Below are positions 18,201-28,665 of a stretch of 64,000 nt of DNA, piece by piece. This stretch comes from Odiellus spinosus. Lineage: Eukaryota; Arthropoda; Arachnida; Opiliones; Phalangiidae. Made by a program: the position numbers and the translations under genes. Location of the stretch: NCBI GenBank assembly GCA_963920705.1, contig OY987228.1, positions 14,553,187 through 14,617,186 of the forward strand, written 5' to 3'. Below the pieces are notes generated by a model. It was not told the DNA's origin. It did not search any database and saw nothing but the letters and a program-made list of their open reading frames with translations. Positions within the stretch are counted from its first letter, which is position 1, and each line of letters opens with the position of its first letter.

Positions 18201-18581
18201 GTTATTTAATATTTCTTCACTCGACACTCGCTGCCAAATAAGGAACTGCACTTAAATATATTACTAAGAATATTGCATTTTAAAATTTTAAACACTTCCT
18301 TGTTGAATTAAGCGGGATGAAATAACTTTCATTCTGTACGGATTTAAAAAAAAAAAAAAAAAAAAATACTATTTATTAGGTTTAAATTTGACCCGGTATT
18401 GTTTCGAATGTTCCATAGCATTCGTTAAAAGTTATAACCTTCGCTAAAGACAACTTAAGAAACCTATAAAAAGATTTTACCTGTGCCTTAGGAAGTCTAT
18501 GTATTCATTCCACATTCGCTTACCGGCCTTCAATTTACGGCACAAGACTTCGAATCCCGAGAAATCGGTGTTGTTTTCATT
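12252..18581 (-). CDS. F-BAR and SH3 protein, PSTPIP-like (first exon not found)
   Basis: PSTPIP proteins bend membranes with an F-BAR domain and link PTP-PEST phosphatases and WASP to actin. Minus-strand exons, all joining in phase: 18581-18481, 17814-17740, 17225-17021, 16953-16849, 16747-16622, 15679-15581, 15500-15404, 15324-15174, 13321-13141 and 12404-12252 (stop TAA). The F-BAR part reads TDFSGFEVLCRKLKAGKRMW, ENYGKSLVKISKL, ALREAWGELG, then NYFHKSKTAEQ, YKESLKGLEDLRIQWEKE, and LRDSFWNVSNIFS. A linker with YEPYRSE and PIYAVIG follows. The C-terminal SH3 is VLEPYNAQ, EWWQVKTQDGQMGYFPSHNL. The domain order and spacing fit PSTPIP1/2 better than nostrin or syndapin. The first exon, with the start Met, must lie upstream of 18581; I could not identify it. 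The intron 12405-13140 is almost wholly made of transposon sequence. Confidence 0.78.
12468..13129. mobile_element. pogo/Tigger-like element filling a PSTPIP-like intron
   Basis: The left end carries AAACCTCGTTATAACAA (about 12473-12490) and the right end its inverse TTGTTATAACGAGGTTT (about 13107-13122). This is the same terminal type as the element at 3383-3796 (CAGTAAAACCTCG). The interior has no transposase and includes a second, nested repeat (12601-12750) and a C15 run near 13085. The outermost left bases are degraded. Confidence 0.6.
12601..12750. mobile_element. Short inverted-terminal repeat element, family copy 1
   Basis: It starts GCCCTATCTGC and ends GCAGATAGTC, with an inner inverted pair of CCCCTTTAAA and TTTAAAGGGG. 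A second copy in the opposite orientation is at 29294-29420, sharing the CTTTGACTGTACAAATTGTT-type centre. It is nested inside the pogo-like element, so it inserted later. No coding capacity is visible. Confidence 0.6.
13457..13873. mobile_element. hAT-like MITE with 7-bp target duplication
   Basis: The 417-bp element begins CAGAGATATATAATAGCCCC and ends with the near-inverse, finishing ATACCTCTG. Inverted similarity extends about 75 bp inward and includes CCCTTCGGGG-type steps. The heptamer ATAATAG flanks both ends directly (13450-13456 and 13874-13880). CAGAG termini suggest hAT, which usually makes 8-bp duplications, so the assignment is tentative. It lies in the PSTPIP-like intron between exons at 13321 and 15174 and has no coding sequence. 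Confidence 0.8.
14356..14950. mobile_element. Non-autonomous hAT element with perfect 8-bp target duplication
   Basis: Termini are CAGTGGCGGCGGAAC and GTCCGCCGCCACTG, the classic CAGTGGCGG hAT type. The octamer ACGTGATG is repeated exactly at 14348-14355 and 14951-14958. A GGGGACA / TGTCCCC pair lies just inside the termini. Another transposon is nested at 14605-14802, so about 397 bp belong to the hAT element. No transposase is present. Confidence 0.88.
14605..14802. mobile_element. TA-flanked MITE nested in the hAT element (copy A)
   Basis: The ends are CATAGTTTTCACTAAAGGGG and its near-inverse CCCCTTTACTGAAAACTATG, each next to TATA/TA. A second copy of similar length (21365-21551) lies 3' of the Bcl-2 family gene. 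The terminal similarity and TA flanks fit a mariner-like MITE. Its position shows it inserted after the hAT element. Confidence 0.75.
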
Positions 18582-20013
18582 CTGCAATTACGCGAACATT
18601 AAATTTACCCGTTGGATTAACACTTTCGTACTTTGATTACCCAGAAACTCGTTGAGAAAGATTCCATTTTCTGTTTAGTATAAAAAACCGCGTGGCATTT
18701 AATGAAAGGCAACTCGCGAAAGAGTGTTAGGGAAAAAGATTAGATAATTCTTGGCGAGATTCCTTCTAAAGGAGCGCCTTTTTTTTACTTCCTGCGGTTT
18801 CGTTGTTTATCAAAATTTTGCTGAATCGACGGAGTACAGGTGTTTTGAGCTACAGCTGTTTCTTCTACTAACCTGAGTACATATACACTCCGAAAAGCGC
18901 GAGTCGGCAAATCGTTTGACATAAATTATGTGGTGTTATGTATACTTTTCTTTGATGAATTATTCATGGCCTGGGTAGACCAGGAACATTCGAAATCAGA
19001 ACAAAAGTAAGACTAATTAAGTTTGACCGATTGATTCCAGACACTAAATTTAATTAACAGAAATTTATTCGTAAGCATTTTCAACCTTAATCGATTACAA
19101 TTATTTATAGTTACTTTTAATACGTACGATTTTTATAGTAATCGACTATGAAACTGAAGCGAAAACGTGGTTCTCGCAAATAGATGTTTAAATTCCCCGG
19201 CCTGATTTTGGCGGGAATTTTTCCGCGCCGTTCTACAAGTTCTTGGGCAATCAATGACGCAAACGGTATGTTTTAGTTTTGAGCAAAGACTATATAACAT
19301 ATGGACACTACGTTTCGTTCAGGTTTAAAAAGTGTTAACGTTTTTAAAACCACCGTGCATAAAGGAAAGTTGAACCGATGGCTAGAGGCGCTACTGATAC
19401 CCTCTGAGGAACCGGGGAAATATTTGTACCGACGGCGAGGAGGCGCCACTGTTTGTATGCAAGTTCCTTCTTAGAACATGCAGTCAAATCTGGCAGGCAT
19501 TGACAAACTAATCCGCTACACGGGTATATAGCCTGGCTTAACATTATATAGTCTTTGGTTCTGCGAATCTGCGTAAGGGGAATTTTTTCCCCTCGTTCAT
19601 TTTTTTTTGACTGTCTTAAGTTTTTGAATCCAGTTTGGAGTCGGGCCTTTGGTAAAAAAAAAAAAAAAAACTAAGCACCATATTATAGTTACGCGAGAGT
19701 GATTGTAAGTTAATGTTTTACTTAATTTAGCAATATTATATTATTAAAAATAGGGTCTGTTAGGTATTTGTCAAATTTTTTAAGCCTTGGTCGTAATTTT
19801 GGTTGAGTTGAGTGAGTCAGCCTGTCAGTGTCAGGCCATGGATGTATAAAGAACTAACGTTAGTTCTTTATACATCCATGATACATCCATGGTCAGGCAG
19901 GCTGTCATTGGTTTCAGACTTTCAGTTACCTTGGCTTGTGAAGAGTTATATTTTAAAAAAATTAACTTAATTTTATTAACCTTTAGAATTCTATTAATGC
20001 TACAAGATTTAAA
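18582..20013. other. Spacer between the PSTPIP-like and Bcl-2 family genes
   Basis: This 1.4-kb divergent gap should hold the missing first PSTPIP-like exon and both promoters. It contains an A-run near 19655-19672 and the 55-bp palindromic element at 19837-19891. A minus-strand open frame at 19344-19544 shows no family I recognise. Confidence 0.4.
19837..19891. mobile_element. 55-bp palindromic mini-transposon, family copy 1
   Basis: The insert starts CATGGATGTATAAAGAAC and immediately folds back with GTTCTTTATACATCCATG, followed by an extra ATACATCCATG. It is bounded by the direct heptamer GTCAGGC (19830-19836 and 19892-19898). The same ends and the same 7-bp duplication length occur at 28087-28126 and 56856-57546, which shows transposition rather than chance. 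Confidence 0.82.
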
Positions 20014-21097
20014 ATGGCCAAGCCTGCTATTCCAGAGGAGAATAAGGAGGATACAGTTAATGAAGGGGCATCAACTTCCGAACCCAGTAATAGCGTAGTT
20101 GATGGACGGAATGTACGCGCTGGGGGCCATGTACTACCCAGAATAATTCAAACTGTAACGGTTCCCTTATCAGTTCGAATTACTACTACTCGTCAACCTG
20201 GTATAGAAGAAACCCGATTGGAAGGCCAAGAACTGTTTGTAGAATTTCTTCAGGACCAAATTAACTTCCAACAAGTTGAAATACCATCTGATTTACAACA
20301 GCATATCCATTATGAGCAACCTCCTCAAGAAAAGTACCAGTTTACCATTAGTTTCTTTTAGGTTGATATCTTTAATACAACTTATTTGTTAGTATTCAAA
20401 GCTTTGCTCAAGCCGGCAATACACTTAGAATGTTAGCTGATGAATTTGCGAAAAGCGAAGGACGCCAAAGAGTTAGAGAAGTGTCAGATAGAGTTACGGT
20501 AAGTGAACTAAAAAAGTAGACTCGAAGAACTTTAATTCTCTAAACCATACAGCGGAATGAATTAATGATACTTTCAGGGTGGACTACAAAATATCACGAA
20601 AGAAGATTTCCTAGACTTTTTGCAAAATGTTTTTGCTGACAATCAAAATCCAGTCGAACGAATTATCACTCTATTCTTCTTCTGCAGCGATGTCATTATT
20701 AGTTCCATCAAAAAGCAGCTTTTCGAATATGCAAAGAATTTTATTAGCTGGTCCATTTCCTTCATCGTACAACGAGTTTGTACTTGGGTAGCCGAGAAAG
20801 GTGGCTGGGTAAGGAACATTGCGATTGGTGTTTGCGGTATATTATTGCTTGTTAGTTGTTACGGTTTTCATGTTACGATGAAAAATAGTTTTTAATGTCA
20901 TTTAACTCGCCAATTCTGTCAAAGAACAATTTTCTTCATCAGTAAGACTCAATTTTTTACTTTTCAAATCTTATTAGAATGTCATTTTGGGACTCGTAGC
21001 GCAGAGTTTTCAAAATGTTTTGAAATACATCGGGGCAGTCACCATCTTAACCGCTCTTGCCTTTGCCAGTTTCTCTTACTATTGGAAACGAAAGTGA
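20014..21097 (+). CDS. Bcl-2 family protein, BAX/BAK-like
   Basis: The product should act at the mitochondrial outer membrane in apoptosis control; whether it promotes or blocks death cannot be read from sequence alone. Exons: 20014-20333, 20393-20498, 20578-20808 and 20978-21097, in phase, giving 258 residues. A disordered N-terminus of about 60 residues precedes a possible BH4-like helix (EGQELFVEFLQDQI). The BH3-like motif is TLRMLADEFAKS near residue 120. BH1 is NPVERIITLFFF, lacking the usual Trp-Gly of NWGR. BH2 is WVAEKGGW near residue 215. The C-terminus is a hydrophobic tail anchor, VTILTALAFASFSYYWKRK. If intron 3 is retained, a different hydrophobic tail is read to a stop at 20895. 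The overall pattern resembles BAX/BAK more than Bcl-2 guardians, but I would not claim orthology. Confidence 0.82.
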
Positions 21098-23556
21098 TCT
21101 AGAGTTATCTTTAGCTTTGGATAAATTTTTAAAAATATTTTTTATACCTTTGATAAAAATCTAAAGCTCATTTTGTAAGTTCTATTTTTGTATAATTCCT
21201 TATACAATGTTTTTAAGAAGAGTTTTACAAAAAGACTAATCTTGCGCAAATTTTTATTATATAAAACATAAACTTTTGCAGAAATAAATCTAAAAGTTAA
21301 ATTTCTAAAGATTTAATTTAAAAATATAAAAAAATCCTAGTCCATCCAACTGTTATATATATAACATAGTTTTCACTAAAGGGACTAGAAAAAAATCCCA
21401 ACCCTCATTCGCAGATTTTCTTCATCACAGTGCATTCAGAACCTCTGTGAGTTGAGTTCATGTTTGGATCTGTTCCAATCAGAAGCGCCTTCCTCTCTCT
21501 CTGCTTCAAGCTTGACTCGCAAAGGTACTAATAACACTGGGGGAAACTATGTATATGAAAATTTCTGCTTAAGTATAGCCAAGAACTCATTTATCTAAGA
21601 ACATTGGAATCTAACTTCAACCACTTGGTAGTCAAAATTCGCCTGCTTATTGTTTTACAAAAAGTTATGTTTAAAGGGGTACTAGACTTGGATATGTTTT
21701 TTTCTAACCCATTTGAATATTTAGGTAATTAACAGTGGAATATCAAAGTCGCGAACTAGCCTCTCTACTCTGTTATCCATTTTGAAGAAAAGTTAATTGC
21801 TGATTCCATTGAAATAGTATAAAAATGTGGCGAGAATTAGTTTAACTCTAAAGCCCTTGTTATTTCTATCAAATTCAGTTTACGCCTTATTTCAAAGACA
21901 AACTCTCATTGGCATCAGCAATTGAATCCTTTTGAAATAAATCAAATTACTTTGAGCCTAATCTTAATTTAGTAAATTTAATAATTAATGGCGAATTATT
22001 ACGAAGACTTTTGCGAGTTCTTATAATGTTTTTAGGTTATTTTAAAAGTCTAAATTGATTAAAAAGGCTAGTATCCCTTTAAGATGTTTTTTTTACTAAT
22101 GAAATTACTGGTTGGATGTTACAAGTGTACCCACCAACTTCTTTTTCACGGGTGGGTACATTTTTAACATCTAAAAAGCTTTTGATTTTTCTCTTGATGA
22201 TAATTTCCTAAGCCATGGTTCATAGTTTCCTGCTAAAAGTTAGGGTTTACTGTATTATTTGGGATTGGGAATTCAAACTTTCGAAAATCAATTTTCTAGG
22301 ATTGGTTAAGAATGTATTTTCTAGCTCCCACGTTATTTGGTATGGGAGGATTGGTTTAGAATAAATTTGCAAGCTCCCATGTTGTTAGGACCATAAATTA
22401 TTTCTTGGTAGGTTTTTTTTATATTATAATGGAACAGAGTTCCTAGCATGTTTGTTTGTTTCAGTGTAATTCAATTTTTGTTATCACATTTTGTATCAAA
22501 TTGAAGTTTTTAAATTGAATAGGCCAATTTAATAAGGTTTAAAGCGAAACTTGGAGCTAAAAATGGAACAGCTTTGGAGTTTATTTACGAAATCACCGTG
22601 CCGAAAAATGTATTTGAGAATTTTTCACTATTTTTAGGAACGTTTTTGGTGTTTTAAATTAATTTCTAAAGTTTGGTAAAATTTCTATAAAAATGTAAAT
22701 TTGGATCAATGATATTATTTCAGCCTTCCAAGTTTCCCTTTAATTATTATATGTTTTCTGTTTAGGCCCAACAAGGTCTGCTCCATTGTTTATACTAGAG
22801 TGGACACTTTTTTATTTAAAAAAAACCTAATGAAAGCAACCTATTAAATTGACCCGACAAATCAGTGAAAAAACTGAGCATTGCACATTGGTTAAAATTG
22901 AAACCAAAAATTGACCAAAATAACTAAATGCTTTTGTTATAATGCTCAATTTTAAATGGATTTCAAATAGTGCAAATGATAGTATTTAAAATTAGTTTTT
23001 TCCATAAATATATGTGAATCATTATTTTTGTCATAACTTTATTAAATTTAAAATATTTCATTCATTAAACCATTTTGTCTCTTTATTTTATTTTTGGCGC
23101 TCTCATTATTATTCGCCGGTTTCAACTTTTTTTCATCTCAAGGACAATGACCTCATTTTGGTAAGGGGGTGGAAACCAATTTTTATCAAATATATTCATA
23201 TCATTGGTGGAAACTATAATTGACGTCATAGGCGGTTAATCGCTCTCGCTCAGTAGAGAGTTTGAGCACGCGTATGAAAGGCGCGAACGCGTACTTGTGC
23301 TTACGGTTCCCCAGGGTTTAAGTCACGTGATTTCATTTGTACTGTATTAATACAGAACGACGCGTACACGTCCGCGTTTATATTATTTTAAGGCTACAGT
23401 ATATTTTTTTAGCTCTTGTTTGATTGTTTCGAGTGGTTGTGCAACTATTACGATTGACGCAAAGTTGTGAAATAATAGATTAGAGATTTTAAGAGTATAT
23501 AAAGCGGTATTTCGACATTCGTTTTTTATATCAGCCTGTACGTGTTTTATTGTCAC
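21098..23556. other. Intergenic region with one MITE
   Basis: It holds the 3' UTR of the Bcl-2 family gene (AATAAA near 21283), the MITE at 21365-21551 and otherwise AT-rich sequence. A stretch at 22600-22700 resembles 10120-10200 in the Abi intron (shared TTAATTTCTAAA(A/G)TTTGG), so it is probably an old dispersed repeat. From 23220 the GC content rises with CGCG-containing sequence, likely the promoter of the next gene. Confidence 0.45.
21365..21551. mobile_element. TA-flanked MITE, copy B
   Basis: The termini CATAGTTTTCACTAAAGGGA and GGGGGAAACTATG match those of the copy at 14605-14802, and TATA-type sequence flanks both sides. It is 187 bp with a C/T-rich interior and no coding capacity. 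Confidence 0.7.
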
Positions 23557-26500
23557 ATGAGCCGAGAATCTTCCGTAAGTAATTTGGATTATAACGCAGA
23601 ATTTCGAGAAAAATCTTCAAGTTCTTCTCCACCGAGGCTTATTAGTAGCACAACGTCTTCTTTAAGTTCTTTAAAAATTACAAATAACAGAAGAACCAAT
23701 CATGATGTACTAGAAGACCAGAAAAAGTCGTTTACAAGCCCGGAAACTTCCAGAATTTCTTTAAGAAGCGAAGTAAATACAGAAGATGGAAGCCCAGTAA
23801 ATCACGAGAGACCACTTTCAATCTTAACCTTGAATCCTTCGTTAAGTACTAAGCCCGAAGCTCAACAGCAAGATGAGAAGCCAGTAACTAACGTTGCGGT
23901 CGTCGCCTCCCCGAAAAAGAAGACCCAGACATTCCGACCAAAGGAATGCAAGTGGTACAGTAGCTCTAACTTGAAGTATGGAGATTATAAAGAATGTACC
24001 AATTATGTTCGATATGGATATTGCCGTTTTGGTGCTAAATGCAGATACGAGCACCCTGATGTTGACCAATTTAGCGTCATCTCGGAACCATTGACTGAAG
24101 CTATCGATTTGGAATTGAGTAACAATGATGAAACAACAGTTACAGAGAAAAAAATTAACAAGAGAGGACCTTGTTGGTTTTTTAAAAGAACCGGCTCTTG
24201 TTTCAAAGGAGACTCTTGCGAATTTACCCATATTATTAAAGTTTCTCAAACAAACAAGGCAGAACCAAATGAAAATCCGTCATCGAGTAACGAAGAAGAT
24301 AAAACTGATAGAAAAGATAACCCTTCAAAGGAAGAAAACAAACTTTGTAGAAATTATATGCGCTATGGAAGATGCCGATTTGGTAGTAGTTGCAAGTTCA
24401 GCCACTTTAATAAGGATTTCCCCCAGCCCATGTCCAGCGTGGAAATTAAACAAGAAACCACCTTGAAAGCGCCAGAGATATTCTCTATTGAAAATTCAAC
24501 CAAATTACTTGAGTTTGTAGAGCAGAAAGAGAGTTCAGGCAACGCCAGTGATAAGAAAAAAGAGGATGTGGGAATAGCAACTAGGAAGAACTTTATCAAC
24601 CCGTCAAAGCCTAGTTTGTACATTGCAGACCTTTCGGATGAAGACCTCAAAAATCTTTGGTGAGTTTTTTTTTTTAATTTCAGGGGGATTAATTAATTTT
24701 AAGAGCTGAATTTTCTAGTGTCCAATTTAAAATAAATTAATATTAATGGAGTTTTTAATTAGCAGAGCTTTGGCAAATTAGGTAGATTTCAAAACGTACT
24801 TGAAAAAATGTTAGCATAAGTATTAGTAATGTTATGGAACATTTTGGGTGTCTTATCCTCTGAAAGGGAGAATAAAAGTCTTTCCCAATGTGGATGGTAC
24901 TGCTTTGACATTCATGCCACTATAACTAACAAATATCCTTCAAAGTCATTAAAATTTCTTATTTATACAATTTTTTTTTATAGTAAGGATGAAGTTTTGT
25001 GGGTGAAGAAGAAATTCCAAAAACGAATAATCAATGAATGTGGAAATACTTTTGAAGTTTATTTCTACCCCTCCGATCGTGATTGGGTACGGGTTTAAAA
25101 CTTTAATTTCCTATAATAAAGAGTTTTCATTTAATACTTTTCAACTTTTACTAAACAGCCTTTTGAAGTTAAGTACATTGTTCTGCGTATTGAAATTACA
25201 GATGATTATCCCAAAGAAGTAATTATTATTATAATTTTTAGTTACATTTTTAAACTTCTACTGACAATATTTTTTATTTATTTTTCCTGCGTATAGATAT
25301 GTTTGGTCCAGTGCTTGAACAAAGATGAAGTTCTACCTATAATTCTTTTAAGGTAAGACTGTTTTAAATATTTTTGATAATTTTCAATATTTTTATTAAT
25401 CTCTTTTTGAAACTTTTCGTTACAGACATATAAACAAGACGATAAAAGAATGGTTAAATTCAAAATTTGAAGCTACCAAGAAGTTAAAGAAAGTTGAACT
25501 TTTATTACGACCGTTCTGCAAGTGGCTAGATCGTAATTTGCAGGATGTGTTCATCGAAGGATTAAAAAAGGTGAAGAAAGACCTAGAAGCTCAGGCGGCT
25601 GGCATTGAATTTGTTCCGTGCGAAGATATTCTGGAATCGAGTCAGAGAAATTTTGAAAATTTAAATGACGAAAACTCTGAAGCTAATTTGGAATCGGAGT
25701 TTAATCAGAATGAAGATACGGAAAATCAACCGAAAATAACATCAAACGAGCCAGTTAAAGCGAAGAATGATTTTCCCTCCTTTACTCCGAAAAGGGGAAC
25801 TGAAATCAAACTTCGTAATCTGGAATTAACCGATCACGCTGGTACTCTGAGTTGTCGCAAGCTGGCTTTAACCATACAGTGTGGTCGCTGCCGTTTTAGG
25901 TCTGACATCATTACGCCACCACATCGTATCAATCAGATTATTTGTTCCCGATGTCATCATAATCAACGAGCCACCTTCCGACCCCAACTTCTTCATCAAT
26001 TTTTGGCTGTTTTAGGCTATTTGGACCTGGAAGAATGTTCGGTGATTGATGTCCCGCTATCAAAATGTAACTTCAGTGTCGGATGCTTGAATTGTAACCG
26101 ACAAGTTGATACTGAGGTAGAGATATAATTTTTAAAATTTTATCGTCTTTGTTTGTTTTTCCTAATTTGTGTTTTAAATTAAAACAGGGTCTTCAGTTTG
26201 GACAAAAACAAAATATCTGGTGCCTATATTGCAACAGCAAAATGGGCTTACGCATTGAATCGGTGAAATTCCAATACTTGCAACTAGTTCCAATTATCTC
26301 TGGCTCCTCTCAGGTTGTTAAATTAGGAAAAACTGTTAAAAAAGTTCACGATCCAGCCATACAGGAAGGGAAACCTTTACCCGAAAATGGGACTTGCAAG
26401 CATTACAAGAAAAGTTTCAGGTGGCTTCGGTAAGTTTCAATTCTTTGAATTGGATATCTTATCTTCACTTTATCAGTGTAGCTAATGGACACGAATTAAT

Positions 26501-27014
26501 TAACACCCTATAGTTTTCCATGCTGCGGCAAAGCGTACCCTTGCGATTTCTGCCACGATGAGAAGGAAACGGATCACGAAATGAAAAGGGCTAACAGAAT
26601 GATTTGCGGATATTGCGCCAAGGAACAAGTAATTGTTCATAAAATTGAAGTTTAATAGGTTCATTTTCTAAAGTTTCGTTTCTTTTTTTAGCCGTATACA
26701 AACGGTAAAGATTGCATATCTTGTTTTAACAGCGTGACGAAAAGAACTGGAACTCATTGGGAAGGGGGCAAAGGGTGTCGAGACAAAATAAAAATGAGCA
26801 GGTAAAAAACTAAAAATCATTTTAGTTATTTATTATAGCGTTTTCCATTTACCAATTTAAAGATCAATCTGAAGCTTTTGAGAGCTTTTTTTTAGTAAAA
26901 GTTGTTTTACGTAACTATTATAACGGTTCATCTTTTTTCTTCTTTAGAGAGGATAAACAAAAATATCAAGGTGTTACCAAGACTATGTCGAAAAAGGCTC
27001 AGTTAAGCAAATAA
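23557..27014 (+). CDS. CCCH / RWD-like / CHY zinc-finger protein, copy 1
   Basis: I do not recognise a named orthologue. Exons: 23557-24659, 24984-25086, 25159-25218, 25297-25352, 25426-26116, 26188-26429, 26514-26628, 26692-26801 and 26948-27014; all phases fit, giving 848 residues. A Ser/Lys-rich N-terminus leads to three CCCH fingers (C-x8-C-x5-C-x3-H) near residues 147, 206 and 264, e.g. CTNYVRYGYCRFGAKCRYEH. Next is an RWD-like region (about 368-480) with the YP step of DDYPKEICLVQC and HINKTIKEWL. A Cys-rich ribbon (CGRCRF, CSRCHHNQ, CLNC, CLYC) follows, then a CHY finger with CKHYKKSF, FPCCGKAYPCDFCHDEKETDH and CGYCAKEQ. CCCH fingers usually bind RNA and RWD/CHY parts suggest ubiquitin-related contacts, but function here is inference. 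An AATAAA (27010-27015) overlaps the stop codon. A diverged tandem paralogue follows at 28666. Confidence 0.85.
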
Positions 27015-28665
27015 AATATAAAATTTACACATTAAAATTCTTTTGTATAAAATATTATAATTTTGGATAAAATGAATGTGAGTTTTTAGAGAAAAATCGA
27101 TCTGCCTATATCTGTATTTTTTTGTAAAATACCGGGAATATATAAATATAGCAATATTGAATATTGCCATGCAACGGGGTGCCAACATTTTGAAAAGCCC
27201 GCCAAAATTCCTGAGTTAGTAAATCTAGTGGCGCCCTCTTGCATCCTTCTTCTACAATTTTGTTTTGAGATTTTTATGAAACTGGTTAGTTCTCTCTCGG
27301 ATCCCCTACAGGTTGTTTAGAAGGACTTCGATATTAAGAAGAATAATTGCTGCCATAAAGTATATATATATATATATGAAAACGACTCGTAAATATATCA
27401 GATCCAGAACTAAAGGAAATAATAGACTGGAAGCGCATTCCCCTCATGGAAGACAAAACAAAGGTAAGCCTAGACTCTTTATTGAGGATTTAGAAAGAGA
27501 AAAACGGTCTGGTCTCCCAAGGAATGGAAACAAATTGAAACCAAATAAAGCAAAACATTATGCAAAAGAAAGTAGGCTGAGGTGATAGGTTTCCTAATTG
27601 GAATTTAATAAGGAAATCGTCCCAAGGGTTTTCATTATTGCGACTTACAGGCTGAGGAAGAGCCCAACCCATCAACGTCTAAAAAACACTATTTCTCTCT
27701 ACGAATATTTCTGAATTCCCCACCATATCGTCTGCAAGTCCAAGGCCTAGCAGCTAGGAAATTTTTTTTTTTTTCTGGGGCTATGCCTACATTTTCTGGG
27801 ATACATTTTCCACTCTAATAAATGTACCCTGCTAAGTGAAATCATTTGATTTCGATTTCGTGTATGGATACTGGATCTGTAGCGTTAAGACGACTTATAA
27901 AACGATTTTAATTACCATTAACATGAGGGATTAAAAAGTCTAGTAAAGTAAATTACTAAATGAGATACGAAATACTCCATTCATATTGATAAGTATAGTT
28001 CAGTTACTTTGGTGTAAACTGAGAAACAACGAATAAATATTAGTACGAAATGTGATCTAAGCCTTGGTTATGTTTGCCTCTTAAACCATGGATGTATAAA
28101 GAACTAACGTTCTTTATACATCCATGCTTAAACGAAGGATTAATTTGGTCGGCATTTTTTAAAGTAATCAAGTGTTGAAATCTAGTTAGCGTTTTGGAAA
28201 AGAATAAACCTATATAGGTGTTCTTTATTTTTTACAAGTTTAGTGATTTGAATTGATGATAACGGGAATTCATATCGCCTTGGTCGAATTGGTGCTAAAG
28301 AGTTAATCTCGGCAGTAACTTTCGTCACTAGTGAATTGCCTAATAATCAATTTCTCAGGTGACGCAAGATAGTGAAATAATAGATATGTATTTCGTCATT
28401 CGTTTTATTGTGTCAATTATCGCGATCGTTATTATTTGTATCATCAAATCCATCGTATGCAAGACTGATTGAAGTTAATTCACAGTCTTTTATTTCAGTC
28501 AATGGATCTAACACTAGCTTTTTAATTTTACCGTCATTCAGAATTTCAGATACGGGTTTTTATATATAAATATAAAAAATAAGTCAAGAATTATTTATAA
28601 CTAATTCTGGTATTTTTAATTGTCTCGAAGAATTTAGTGAAATATTGTCCAGTTCTTCTCAACCA
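27015..28665. other. Spacer between the two CCCH/RWD/CHY paralogues
   Basis: It holds the 3' UTR of copy 1, whose sequence to about 27090 is recognisably similar to the 3' UTR of copy 2 (37600-37693), plus the 40-bp palindromic element at 28087-28126. An open frame at 27313-27585 is Lys/Arg-rich with no recognisable domain. The sequence before 28666 is similar in part to the copy 1 promoter/5' region. Confidence 0.5.
28087..28126. mobile_element. 40-bp palindromic mini-transposon, family copy 2
   Basis: The insert is CATGGATGTATAAAGAAC, a short AACG centre and the inverse ending CATCCATG. The heptamer CTTAAAC is repeated directly at 28080-28086 and 28127-28133. It is almost nothing but two inverted termini. 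Confidence 0.82.

Noticed and set aside
27313-27585. 90-codon Lys/Arg-rich open frame
   Set aside because: No recognisable domain, low-complexity composition, and no splice or conservation support.
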